From an uncultured Ruminococcus sp. (lineage in GTDB: Bacteria > Bacillota > Clostridia > Oscillospirales > Ruminococcaceae), in the NCBI GenBank assembly GCA_902762785.1, contig CACWPL010000021.1, forward strand, positions 1-48,308: a stretch of DNA of 48,308 nucleotides, given 5' to 3'. The notes below the pieces were generated by a model. The model saw nothing but the letters and a program-made list of their open reading frames with translations, was not told where the DNA came from and did no database searches. The translations under genes and the position numbers were made by a program. This document shows, in pieces, positions 16,197-22,895 of the stretch (positions are counted from its first letter, which is position 1; each line of letters begins with the position of its first letter).

Positions 16197-16506
16197 GGTG
16201 ACAGGCAGTCCTCTGTGAGAGCTTTGCAGTCAGTAGGCGCGTGCGCCGAACCACTGGGCCTTGTGCCGTGTGTATCGTTCGTTAGCTGGTCAATGTATGT
16301 GAGGTGTTCATGATGGATGCACGCTAGGCTCCCTAGCTGCTGAGAGCATGGGCATTATGGATGAGGATGATGGAGTGCCTCCGGCAGCGAAGCGTCACGT
16401 CCGTTCACATCTCGCTCCCATGGGGGGCGATCGCCGCCCGCATCTTTGATGCAGCGGCAATGATCTGATCGAGCCTTACCACTCTGACATGGCTGCCTGT
16501 TTTTTT
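16197..16506 (+). ncRNA. Candidate structured non-coding RNA of ~310 nt
   Basis: Transcription from the promoter at 16162-16190 would give an RNA ending in TTTTTTT (16500-16506). The extreme 5' part ACAGGCAGTC (16201-16210) pairs over 10 bp with GGCTGCCTGT (16491-16500) just before the T-run, closing the whole molecule and doubling as the terminator stem. Inside are compact hairpins: CAGT/ACTG around GGCG-CGTG-CGCC (16231-16256), GCTAGG/CCTAGC (16323-16337), GGAG/CTCC (16372-16382), and GCATC/GATGC (16440-16452). It lacks the signatures of RNase P, SRP RNA, tmRNA or T-box leaders. It could alternatively be a very long cis-regulatory leader of the gene at 16592. Confidence 0.75.
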
Positions 16507-16515
16507 GCTGATCCG

Positions 16516-16566
16516 CGCCGCCGACGTTCTGCCGGCGGCGTTCATTCCAGATGCGCCGATCGGCGC
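16516..16566 (+). promoter_or_regulatory. Two GC-rich hairpins before the 179-aa gene
   Basis: CGCCGCCG (16516-16523) pairs with CGGCGGCG (16533-16540) around a 9-nt loop, and GCGCCGATCGGCGC (16553-16566) is a perfect palindrome. They lie between the RNA terminator and the ribosome binding site of the next gene. No separate promoter is visible for that gene, so it probably depends on readthrough, and these may tune it. Confidence 0.45.
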
Positions 16567-16591
16567 GTCGCCATCATTTAGGAGGGACCAT

Positions 16592-17131
16592 ATGAACATC
16601 AGCGAGGATATCCTTTGGATCACCGAATGTCCCGAAAAGTGGATGCTTTTCACCAACCGCTCCTATGAAGCGCAGATCCAGACCGCGGACCCGAACAGGG
16701 TCTACAACGTCCCCGAGCACCCCGGCTATGTCTACAACATCCTTGAGGATTCCTATGAGAAGGTCGGTACCACCGGCTACGTCGTGACCGGCGCAGCAGG
16801 GGAGATGTGGCCGATCGGCGAGGGTGCGCTGCGCAAGTACCAGATCGCCCCGGAGGACATCACCGATGTCCCGCAGAAGGTCATGACCGTGGAGCTGGAT
16901 ACGGTATTCGCCGGCATCCGCATCCCGAAGGACACGACCTTCACCCTTGAGGTGGATTACGGCGAGAAGGCCGTGCTCAAGGGCAATCGTCCCGGCCTCG
17001 ATCATGGGGAGGGAGACTTTGTCCTCGTGGCGACTCGTATGGAGGACGGACGGCCTGTCCCGGACTTCACCGACAGCGGCCGCATCGTCAACGGCGCCGT
17101 CTTCGACACGCTCTACAAGCCATTGAAGTGA
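16592..17131 (+). CDS. Hypothetical 179-aa protein with a PGDYG-like segment
   Basis: The start is the ATG at 16592 with GGAGGGACCAT upstream. The residues GTTGYVVTGAAGEMWPIG and KYQIAPEDI resemble the short PGDYG-type fold, and a later GEGDFVLVAT may be a related second unit; I hold this loosely. It has no signal peptide or membrane span and is acidic. It follows the structured RNA with no promoter of its own, so it may be expressed by readthrough of that RNA or be controlled by it. The link to the RdRP-like genes is positional only. Confidence 0.65.
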   Translation: MNISEDILWITECPEKWMLFTNRSYEAQIQTADPNRVYNVPEHPGYVYNILEDSYEKVGTTGYVVTGAAGEMWPIGEGALRKYQIAPEDITDVPQKVMTVELDTVFAGIRIPKDTTFTLEVDYGEKAVLKGNRPGLDHGEGDFVLVATRMEDGRPVPDFTDSGRIVNGAVFDTLYKPLK

Positions 17132-17151
17132 CGGCAAAAACAACGAAAGAT

Positions 17152-17177
17152 AGCCCCCGGAGAGACCTCCGGGGGCT
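17152..17177. terminator. Convergent hairpin between the 179-aa gene and lacI-type gene
   Basis: An 11-bp perfect stem AGCCCCCGGAG/CTCCGGGGGCT with an AGAC loop. It has only interrupted T-rich sequence on either side, better on the minus strand. It sits between two converging genes and probably ends both. Confidence 0.65.
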
Positions 17178-17202
17178 TCGTGTATCTATGAAAGGGGATG
17201 CC

Positions 17203-18210
17203 TTACCGCACGATCGGACGGACGCTCTCTCCCTGGATCGGGCCGCCGACGATGGTGCGCACGTCGCGCTTGGCGAGCGGGTCGCGGATGCGGTCGCGCA
17301 CCTGCTGGGCGCTGGCCTTGGCCATCGAATCCTGGTCGACATCGTAGGTCGTCAGGCGGATCCCGGCGACATCGGGCAGGGCATAGTTATCGAACCCCAC
17401 GAGCGAGATGTCCTCGGGCACGCGCAGGCCCATCGCCGTGAGCTGGTGGAGCACCTGATAGGCCGTCAGGTCGCAGTTGCAGACGAGCGCGGTCGCACGC
17501 TGGGCGATGTCCTTGGGCAGATGGACGTCGAGGGCGCTGCTGTCCTTACGGTCAGGGATGACCATGTCCGGCGTGACGGTGAGCCCCGCCTCAGTCATGG
17601 CGCGGCAGTAGCCGAAGTATCGGTCCGTGATGCTGCTCGTGGCGCCGACCGTCCCCACATACATGATCCTGCGATGGCCGAGCTCGATCAGGTGCTCGGT
17701 CATGGCGCTCATGCCGAAATAGCCGTCTGAGATGACGGTATCGAAGGGGAGGCTCGTGTCATAGGTGTCGAGCATCGTGAACGGCACGGGCAGACGGTCG
17801 AGCATACGGATGTAGTCCGCAGGCATCGGCCCCATCATGATGATGCCGTCCGCACGTCCCTCCTGCACGATCCGCGGGGGGACGCATCCCTCCTCGTCCT
17901 CGGGCGAGACGACCTCCAGGAACCCAAAATCGCCGCCTGCCGAAAGATGCGTGAGCAGGCGCTCATAGAGGCTCCAGTAAAAGCTCGACCCGCGCTCGAG
18001 ATAGCGCGAAGAGGTCACGATCCCGATGACATAGCTGTTGGTATCCTCACGGCCGCCGCGGACCTCGTAGCCCATCTCCTCGGCGGTGTGCAGGATCTGG
18101 GCACGGAGCTCCTCGCTCACGCCGTCCTTGCCGCGCAGGCCCTTGGACACCGTCACCACGCTGACGCCCAGCTTTCCGGCGATGTCCGCCATTCTCACGC
18201 TCTTAGCCAT
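17203..18210 (-). CDS. LacI-family transcriptional regulator
   Basis: 335 residues. The N-terminal helix-turn-helix VRMADIAGKLGVSVVTVSKG is characteristic, followed by the hinge region and a periplasmic-binding-protein-like sensor domain (FTMLDTYDTSLPFDTVISDG; LVGFDNYALPDVAGIRLTTY). The effector is probably a sugar, by family. The start is taken at the ATG at 18210, as AAAGGA precedes it by 10 bases; a start 7 codons upstream has no ribosome binding site. No sugar transport or metabolism gene is adjacent, so the targets lie elsewhere. The hinge sequence is KG rather than the SR..N seen in LacI itself. Confidence 0.92.
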   Translation of the reverse strand: MAKSVRMADIAGKLGVSVVTVSKGLRGKDGVSEELRAQILHTAEEMGYEVRGGREDTNSYVIGIVTSSRYLERGSSFYWSLYERLLTHLSAGGDFGFLEVVSPEDEEGCVPPRIVQEGRADGIIMMGPMPADYIRMLDRLPVPFTMLDTYDTSLPFDTVISDGYFGMSAMTEHLIELGHRRIMYVGTVGATSSITDRYFGYCRAMTEAGLTVTPDMVIPDRKDSSALDVHLPKDIAQRATALVCNCDLTAYQVLHQLTAMGLRVPEDISLVGFDNYALPDVAGIRLTTYDVDQDSMAKASAQQVRDRIRDPLAKRDVRTIVGGPIQGESVRPIVR

Positions 18211-18239
18211 CTTCTGTTTGTCCTTTCCCATTTGTTGCC

Positions 18240-18260
18240 GGCGCCGTGCAGCACGGTGCC
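18240..18260. promoter_or_regulatory. Inverted repeat at the lacI-type gene start point (possible operator)
   Basis: GGCGCCGTGC-A-GCACGGTGCC, 10-bp arms with one mismatch, about +4 to +24 of the predicted transcript, between promoter and ribosome binding site. It may be an autoregulatory operator, though LacI-type operators usually have an even centre, or a leader hairpin. Confidence 0.5.
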
Positions 18261-18270
18261 ATCTATTTAA

Positions 18271-18299
18271 ATTATAACAGATATTTACTTAAATTGCAA
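18271..18299 (-). promoter_or_regulatory. Promoter of the lacI-type gene
   Basis: On the minus strand TTGCAA (18299-18294), a 17-bp spacer and TATAAT (18276-18271). Confidence 0.85.
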
Positions 18300-18382
18300 G
18301 CGGTTTTGAAAAGTTTTTATGCTTTTTTTAGGGAAATACAGCATCGTACAGCAAGACAGACTTTCAGCGAGAGGAAAAGGCA

Positions 18383-18425
18383 CAAAAATGCCCCGCACCA
18401 GTCCTACAAGACAGGTGCGGGGCAT
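18383..18425 (-). terminator. Terminator after rplA
   Basis: A 12-bp GC-rich perfect stem (ATGCCCCGCACC with GGTGCGGGGCAT) and, on the minus strand, a TTTTT run. It ends the rpmG-secE-nusG-rplK-rplA operon. Confidence 0.9.
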
Positions 18426-18450
18426 ATCGTTCTACGATGCGCAGTCGCGA

Positions 18451-19146
18451 TCAGACGCCATACTTGGCGGTAGCGACCGGAACACCGACGCCCATGGTAG
18501 ACGCAACGGTGCAGGAGCGCAGGTAAGTACCCTTGGCAGCAGCCGGCTTTGCCTTCACGATGGCCTCGAGGAGGGTCGCGAGGTTCTGGTCGAGCTTCTC
18601 AGCGCCGAAGGACGCCTTGCCGATCGGGCAGTGGATGATGTTGGTCTTGTCGAGACGATACTCGATCTTACCAGCCTTGGCCTCGGTAACAGCCTTGGCG
18701 ACATCCGGGGTAACGGTGCCGGCCTTCGGGTTCGGCATCAGGCCTCTCGGACCGAGCACGCGGCCGAGACGGCCAACGAGGCCCATCATGTCCGGGGAAG
18801 CGATGACAACGTCAAAGTCCATCCAGTTCTCCTTCATGATCTTGTCAACGAGATCCTGGCCGCCAACGAACTCAGCGCCGGCGCCCTGTGCGGCCTCATA
18901 CTTGTCCTCCTTGCAGAAGACGAGGACGCGTACCTTCTTACCGGTGCCGTTCGGCAGAACGACTGCACCGCGGACCTGCTGGTCAGCGTGACGGGAGTCG
19001 ACGCCGAGGCGGATGTGTACCTCAACGGTCTCGTCGAACTTTGCCTTGGCATTCTTGCAAACGAGGTCGAGCGCCTCGGTAGACTCATATACCTTGCCAG
19101 CCTCGAGGGTCTTGAGGCTGTCGACATACTTCTTGCCGTGTTTCAT
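18451..19146 (-). CDS. rplA: 50S ribosomal protein L1
   Basis: 231 residues, full length. It binds 23S rRNA at the L1 stalk and, by family, can repress its own operon. Typical blocks are visible: [60 protein letters not shown] and the C-terminal [33 protein letters not shown] precedes the ATG. It is the last gene of the operon and is followed by a strong terminator, so L10 and L7/L12 are not co-transcribed here. Confidence 0.98.
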   Translation of the reverse strand: MKHGKKYVDSLKTLEAGKVYESTEALDLVCKNAKAKFDETVEVHIRLGVDSRHADQQVRGAVVLPNGTGKKVRVLVFCKEDKYEAAQGAGAEFVGGQDLVDKIMKENWMDFDVVIASPDMMGLVGRLGRVLGPRGLMPNPKAGTVTPDVAKAVTEAKAGKIEYRLDKTNIIHCPIGKASFGAEKLDQNLATLLEAIVKAKPAAAKGTYLRSCTVASTMGVGVPVATAKYGV

Positions 19147-19235
19147 ATTATTTCCTCCTGGTCAGTGGTAGTACCGGCGTGCTGTCGGCGCACTGCCGGT
19201 TAGCGGAATGGTTCCTCCCACGTTGGTGTATGTGT

Positions 19236-19661
19236 TCAGTCCTCTACGACAACGCCCATCGAGCGAGCCGTACCAGCGATCATGCTCATCGCAGACTCGA
19301 TCGAGCTGGCGTTGAGATCCTTCATCTTGGTCTCGGCGATCTGCTGTACCTGTGCCTTGGTGATCTTCGCGACCTTGGTCTTGTTCGGCACGCCGGAACC
19401 GCTCTCGATGCCGCAGGCCTTCTTGATGAGGACGGCAGCAGGCGGGGTCTTGGTGATGAACGTGAAGGAGCGGTCTGCATAAACGGTGATAACGACCGGG
19501 ATGATCAGGCCGATGTCGCCCTTCGTGCGCTCATTGAAGTCCTTGGTGAATGCCATGATGTTGACACCGTGCTGACCCAGGGCAGGGCCGACCGGCGGAG
19601 CAGGCGTAGCCTTGCCTGCGGGGATCTGCAGCTTGATATAGCCAACTACTTTCTGTGCCAT
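19236..19661 (-). CDS. rplK: 50S ribosomal protein L11
   Basis: 141 residues, the standard length. The N-terminal [20 protein letters not shown] and [15 protein letters not shown], plus [11 protein letters not shown] and the C-terminal [12 protein letters not shown], are diagnostic. It binds the GTPase-associated centre of 23S rRNA. The start is the ATG at 19661 with GGAGG upstream; the upstream open extension has no signal. It lies 89 bp upstream of rplA and 121 bp after nusG. Confidence 0.98.
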   Translation of the reverse strand: MAQKVVGYIKLQIPAGKATPAPPVGPALGQHGVNIMAFTKDFNERTKGDIGLIIPVVITVYADRSFTFITKTPPAAVLIKKACGIESGSGVPNKTKVAKITKAQVQQIAETKMKDLNASSIESAMSMIAGTARSMGVVVED

Positions 19662-19782
19662 AATATTGCACCTCCATAATGTGGTAAGGCGAACAGCAGA
19701 GCGGGGCCCTGTCTGCTCTCCCACGTTTGGCTGCGCCGTGACGCAGCGCAGGTTGATCGTGTGTGTTCAGAAACGGCGAGAC

Positions 19783-20349
19783 TCAGTCCTCGTACTTCTC
19801 GACCTGATCGAGCGGCAGCGTGATCTTGGTAGAGCGGCCGAACATCTGGACGATCGCCTCGACCTCGTTCTTCTCGATGTCGATGCTCTCGACCACAGCG
19901 ATGTAGCCGTTCATAGAATCAGAGGTGATACGCACCCGATCGCCGACCTTGAAGCTGACCTCGGTCACCTTTTCAATAGGCTGTTCGATGCCCATCTTTG
20001 CGACCTCGGCAGGCGTCAGCGGGGTAGGGAAGGATCCGGGGCCTACGAAGCCTGTGACACCGCGCGTGTTGCGCACCACGGCCCAGGTCTCCTCGGTGTA
20101 GACCATCTTGACCAGCACATAGCCCGGGAAGATCTTGTGGTCGATGACCTGCTTCTTAGCGCCGTTGATCTCCTCGACCTTCTGGATCGGGATGAGCACC
20201 TGCTGGATCTTGTCCTGCAGACCGCGATTCTCAACGACCTTGCGGATGTTCTGCTCGACCTTGTTCTCGTAGCCGGAATAGGTGTGGATGATGTACCAGC
20301 CGAGTTTGCCGATATTCATGGACTTTTCGTCGCGTTTTTCCTCTGCCAT
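19783..20349 (-). CDS. nusG: Transcription termination/antitermination factor NusG
   Basis: 188 residues. It couples RNA polymerase to translation and affects pausing. The NGN domain starts GWYIIHTYSGYENKVEQNI and includes FPGYVLVKMVY and TRGVTGFVG; the KOW domain is at the C-terminus (VGDRVRITSDSMNGYIAVVE). The ATG at 20349 is preferred because GGAGG lies 8 bases upstream; a start 5 codons earlier overlaps that site. It sits 49 bp downstream of secE. Confidence 0.97.
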   Translation of the reverse strand: MAEEKRDEKSMNIGKLGWYIIHTYSGYENKVEQNIRKVVENRGLQDKIQQVLIPIQKVEEINGAKKQVIDHKIFPGYVLVKMVYTEETWAVVRNTRGVTGFVGPGSFPTPLTPAEVAKMGIEQPIEKVTEVSFKVGDRVRITSDSMNGYIAVVESIDIEKNEVEAIVQMFGRSTKITLPLDQVEKYED

Positions 20350-20398
20350 CGTGCCGGCCTCCATTTCTGATTGTTGGGGATGAAGCGGCGATGCCGCG

Positions 20399-20707
20399 TC
20401 AGCCCTGTGCGACCGAGATCAGATACTGGATCAGCTTGAGCAGACCAGCATCCATCAGACCGATGATGACGCTGCCAGCGACGATGACGCTGAGCACCAC
20501 GCTCGTGTTGACCACGACGGTCTGTCTGGTCGGCCAGGTCACGTTCCGGAACTCCACGTTCAGGTCATGGAACCACTTGCCGATCTTCTGGAAGACGTTC
20601 TGCTTCGTCTCAGTCTTTGCGGACTTTTTTGCCTTCTTTGTGCTTTTCTTGCTTTCTGCTGCGGATTCGTCAGCATCAGTAGACAGGTTCTTCTTGTCCT
20701 TTGCCAT
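20399..20707 (-). CDS. secE: Preprotein translocase subunit SecE
   Basis: 102 residues: a Lys/Ser/Ala-rich cytoplasmic extension of about 40 residues, an amphipathic region with the signature EFRNVTWPTRQTVV, and a single membrane span (VVLSVIVAGSVIIGLMDAGL). It is an essential part of the SecYEG channel. GGAGGTCGCTGGC precedes the ATG. The position between rpmG and nusG is the classic one. Confidence 0.96.
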   Translation of the reverse strand: MAKDKKNLSTDADESAAESKKSTKKAKKSAKTETKQNVFQKIGKWFHDLNVEFRNVTWPTRQTVVVNTSVVLSVIVAGSVIIGLMDAGLLKLIQYLISVAQG

Positions 20708-20722
20708 GCCAGCGACCTCCGA

Positions 20723-20872
20723 TCACTTAGTTTCCTTATGCATAGTGTGCTTTCTGCAGAACTTGCAGTGCTTCTTCATCTCAATGCGGTCAGGATCGTT
20801 CTTCTTGTTCTTCTTGGTAACGTAGTTACGCTGCTTGCACTCAGTGCAGGCCAAAGTCACCTTAACTCTCAT
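20723..20872 (-). CDS. rpmG: 50S ribosomal protein L33 (zinc-binding type)
   Basis: 49 residues beginning [19 protein letters not shown] and containing C-K-F-C-R-K-H. The two Cys pairs (C-T-E-C, C-K-F-C) mark the zinc-binding C+ form. GGAGGTGCCGAT precedes the ATG at 20872; the frame is open further upstream but that part is leader sequence. It is the first gene of the operon. Confidence 0.97.
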   Translation of the reverse strand: MRVKVTLACTECKQRNYVTKKNKKNDPDRIEMKKHCKFCRKHTMHKETK

Positions 20873-20985
20873 ATCGGCACCTCCTGATAATTTAGTTCGT
20901 CCGGCAGGGAAGGGACGCCGTCCCATGCGCTGCGCGGCCGTTTTAGGTCGTTTGCCTCCCTCGGATGACGGGGACTCCAAAGCAC

Positions 20986-21011
20986 AAAAAAAGTACCCCG
21001 TGAAGAGGTAC
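20986..21011 (-). promoter_or_regulatory. Start-proximal terminator-like hairpin in the rpmG operon leader
   Basis: On the minus strand GTACCTC-TTCAC-GGGGTAC forms a 7-bp stem followed directly by TTTTTTT (20992-20986). It sits at or a few bases after the predicted start point (~21009), so depending on the exact start, 5 to 7 bp can form in the RNA. It may act as an attenuator or pause element for the operon. Confidence 0.5.
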
Positions 21012-21015
21012 TACT

Positions 21016-21044
21016 ATTATAGCACGATCACGGGGCTTTGTCAA
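21016..21044 (-). promoter_or_regulatory. Consensus promoter of the rpmG-secE-nusG-rplKA operon
   Basis: On the minus strand TTGACA (21044-21039), a 17-bp spacer and TATAAT (21021-21016); both boxes match consensus exactly. Confidence 0.93.
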
Positions 21045-21088
21045 GCGTTTTTTCGTCATTCTGGGATATTTTTTTGGAAAAATAAGGC

Positions 21089-21682
21089 TCACACGCCGTT
21101 CGGACCGCCGGACGACGGGGGAGGGATGGCGGGGTCTGACCCGGAGGCGAGGCTCTGGTAGTAGCTGCTGAGGTACTGCGCGGCCTCCGCGATGATCTGG
21201 CCAGCCTTTGCGGCGCGGTCGGCGTTGGCATAGAGCCCGAGTGCGGCCTCCTGTGCGGCGCTGCGCGCGTGGATCACGGCCATCTGGAGCTGCTCGGTGT
21301 GACGGCTCGCGGCCATCTGGCGTGCGAGCTCGAGGTGGGCGATGCTGCGCAGGGCATGGAGCTCGTCGTCGATCGTGCCGGAGACGTCCTCGACCGCGAG
21401 CGCCTCGGCATAGCGCTTGCTGCGGATGAGCTGGCGTACCTCCTGGAGCACGGTGATGCTGCTCTGCACGGTCGTCTCACCACTGTCGGCGAGCAGTTTG
21501 TCCATCGGAAGGTCCAGGACACTGGCCAGGTATTCGAGCGTCTTCATCGAGGGCGTGGCCGTCCCGCTCTCGATCTGGCTCAGCATGTTGCGTGTGATGA
21601 AGTCGCCGACGACCTCGCTCTGCGTCATCTTCTTGGCGAGACGGGCGGCCTTGAGGCGTCTGCCCAGCTCTGCGTTGTCCAT
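21089..21682 (-). CDS. XRE-family regulator with a helical C-terminal domain
   Basis: 197 residues. The helix-turn-helix is at about 5-62 (LGRRLKAARLAKKMTQSEVV, then NMLSQIESGTATPSMKTLEY). The C-terminal ~130 residues are Ala/Arg/Leu-rich helices resembling TPR-like sensor regions found in some Firmicute XRE regulators. The tail is Ser/Pro/Gly-rich. AAAGGAGATGATGCT precedes the ATG. A promoter lies at 21845-21873, giving a leader of about 155 nt. Targets are unknown; the neighbouring divergent NfeD-flotillin operon is a candidate. Confidence 0.88.
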   Translation of the reverse strand: MDNAELGRRLKAARLAKKMTQSEVVGDFITRNMLSQIESGTATPSMKTLEYLASVLDLPMDKLLADSGETTVQSSITVLQEVRQLIRSKRYAEALAVEDVSGTIDDELHALRSIAHLELARQMAASRHTEQLQMAVIHARSAAQEAALGLYANADRAAKAGQIIAEAAQYLSSYYQSLASGSDPAIPPPSSGGPNGV

Positions 21683-21844
21683 AGCATCATCTCCTTTAAT
21701 AATGTAAAAAGGCGGTCGTCTGTGCGCTGGCAGGTGCGCCCGGCCTTGTGGCGGCGCGAGGGTGACGTGTCAAGAGCGTTTTCCCAGGCTCTATCAGATC
21801 TACCAGACGCGGTCTGCGTAAATATGTTTTACCGTTCTGAACTC

Positions 21845-21873
21845 ATTATAGCATATCCCGCCGCAAAATGCAA
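21845..21873 (-). promoter_or_regulatory. Promoter of the XRE regulator gene
   Basis: On the minus strand TTGCAT (21873-21868), a 17-bp spacer and TATAAT (21850-21845). Confidence 0.82.
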
Positions 21874-22038
21874 CCCCTTTTTCAAATTTTTTTCAAATGA
21901 AAGTCTTTTTTATCTTATTGTACCGAGAAATGGCTGCCAAATGCTCCGTCTCTCGTCATATTTACGGCGATACGACAGTAGGATGTCCCAAACGGACACA
22001 TCTGCACGCCGTTTTCTGAAAAATTTCGTCAAAACCTA

Positions 22039-22067
22039 TTGACAAACGGACGAAAATGTGGTATCAT
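22039..22067 (+). promoter_or_regulatory. Promoter of the NfeD-flotillin operon
   Basis: TTGACA (22039-22044), a 17-bp spacer and TATCAT (22062-22067). Confidence 0.85.
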
Positions 22068-22074
22068 GTTTTCA

Positions 22075-22089
22075 GTAAATAAAATTTAC
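22075..22089. promoter_or_regulatory. Inverted repeat at the NfeD-flotillin start point
   Basis: GTAAAT-AAA-ATTTAC, perfect 6-bp arms, at about +1 to +15. It is a plausible repressor site; the divergent XRE regulator is a candidate binder. Confidence 0.45.
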
Positions 22090-22148
22090 ACACCGCGGGC
22101 AACGACATCCCATCGCCCGCATCCATATCGTAGAAGGGGGCATGTACG

Positions 22149-22817
22149 ATGATGGGCATCCAACAATGGTGGAACGAGCTGAGCGACATCCTGCGCGTGC
22201 TGTACTGCATCACGATCCCCGCGACCTTGGTCCTCGTGCTCCAGCTCCTGCTGACGATGATCGGCGGGCATGGCGGCGGAGACGTGGACATCTCCGACAC
22301 GTCCGGCATCGACGGCCTTGACGGCGGCCTTGACCTCGACGGCAACGGCATCCCCGATGCGCTCGAGACCGATGCGAGCCAGCTCGCGAGTGGTGCTGAC
22401 CCCGGCGATTTCGGCAGCTTCAAGCTCCTGACCGTGCAGACGATCGTGACCTTCCTGGCCGTGTTCGGCTGGGTGTCCATCATCTGCGTGAGCGCCGGGA
22501 TGACGACGATCCTGAGCGTCCTGATCGGCGCGGTCTGCGGCGCAGCGATGATGCTGCTCGTGGCCAAGATGGTCCAGGCGTCCCGCAAGCTCGTGGAGAA
22601 CGGCGCGCTCGACCTCAAGAACGCCATCGGCGAGACCGCGACCGTCTACCTGACGGTACCGCCCAAGAACGGCGGCAGCGGCAAGATCACCATGCAGCTC
22701 CAGGGCCGTTTCTGCGAGTTCGACGCGGTCAATGCAGGGGAGGCCCCCCTCAAGACCGGCACGCAGGTCGTCGTGACCGACGTCGTTGGTGACGCGCTCG
22801 TCGTGGAGACGCCGTGA
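22149..22817 (+). CDS. NfeD-like membrane protein (flotillin partner)
   Basis: 222 residues. Three membrane segments are visible: about 18-38 (ITIPATLVLVLQLLLTMI), 92-112 and 117-138 (ILSVLIGAVCGAAMMLLVAK). A Gly/Asp-rich loop (GGGDVDISDTSGIDGLDGGL) follows the first. The C-terminal ~75 residues form the OB-fold typical of NfeD proteins (IGETATVYLTVPP through VVVTDVVGDALVVE). It is encoded directly upstream of a flotillin, as with yuaF-floT in Bacillus. GGGGGCATGTACG precedes the ATG. The acidic repeat-like loop (LDLDGNGIPDALETD) resembles a calcium-binding loop. Confidence 0.88.
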   Translation: MMGIQQWWNELSDILRVLYCITIPATLVLVLQLLLTMIGGHGGGDVDISDTSGIDGLDGGLDLDGNGIPDALETDASQLASGADPGDFGSFKLLTVQTIVTFLAVFGWVSIICVSAGMTTILSVLIGAVCGAAMMLLVAKMVQASRKLVENGALDLKNAIGETATVYLTVPPKNGGSGKITMQLQGRFCEFDAVNAGEAPLKTGTQVVVTDVVGDALVVETP

Positions 22818-22895
22818 ACGTGATCTCTCGTATCCCCGCGGACGGACGTCCGCTGACATATCTATCCACAACATCATTCAAGAAGGAGAACTATC

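Larger units (their letters stand above)
21683..22148. promoter_or_regulatory. Divergent intergenic region between XRE gene and NfeD-flotillin operon
   Basis: 466 bp without a gene. It holds the minus promoter (21845-21873), the plus promoter (22039-22067) and the inverted repeat at 22075-22089. The segment 21690-21840 is the XRE leader; I see no strong structure in it. Between the promoters the sequence is AT-rich with T-runs but no recognised element. Confidence 0.6.

Noticed and set aside
16197-16506. RNase P, SRP RNA or 6S RNA identity for the structured RNA
   Set aside because: The GAGGAAAGUCC-type, GGAAGCAGCC-type and T-box signatures are not present, and the length is unlike 6S RNA.
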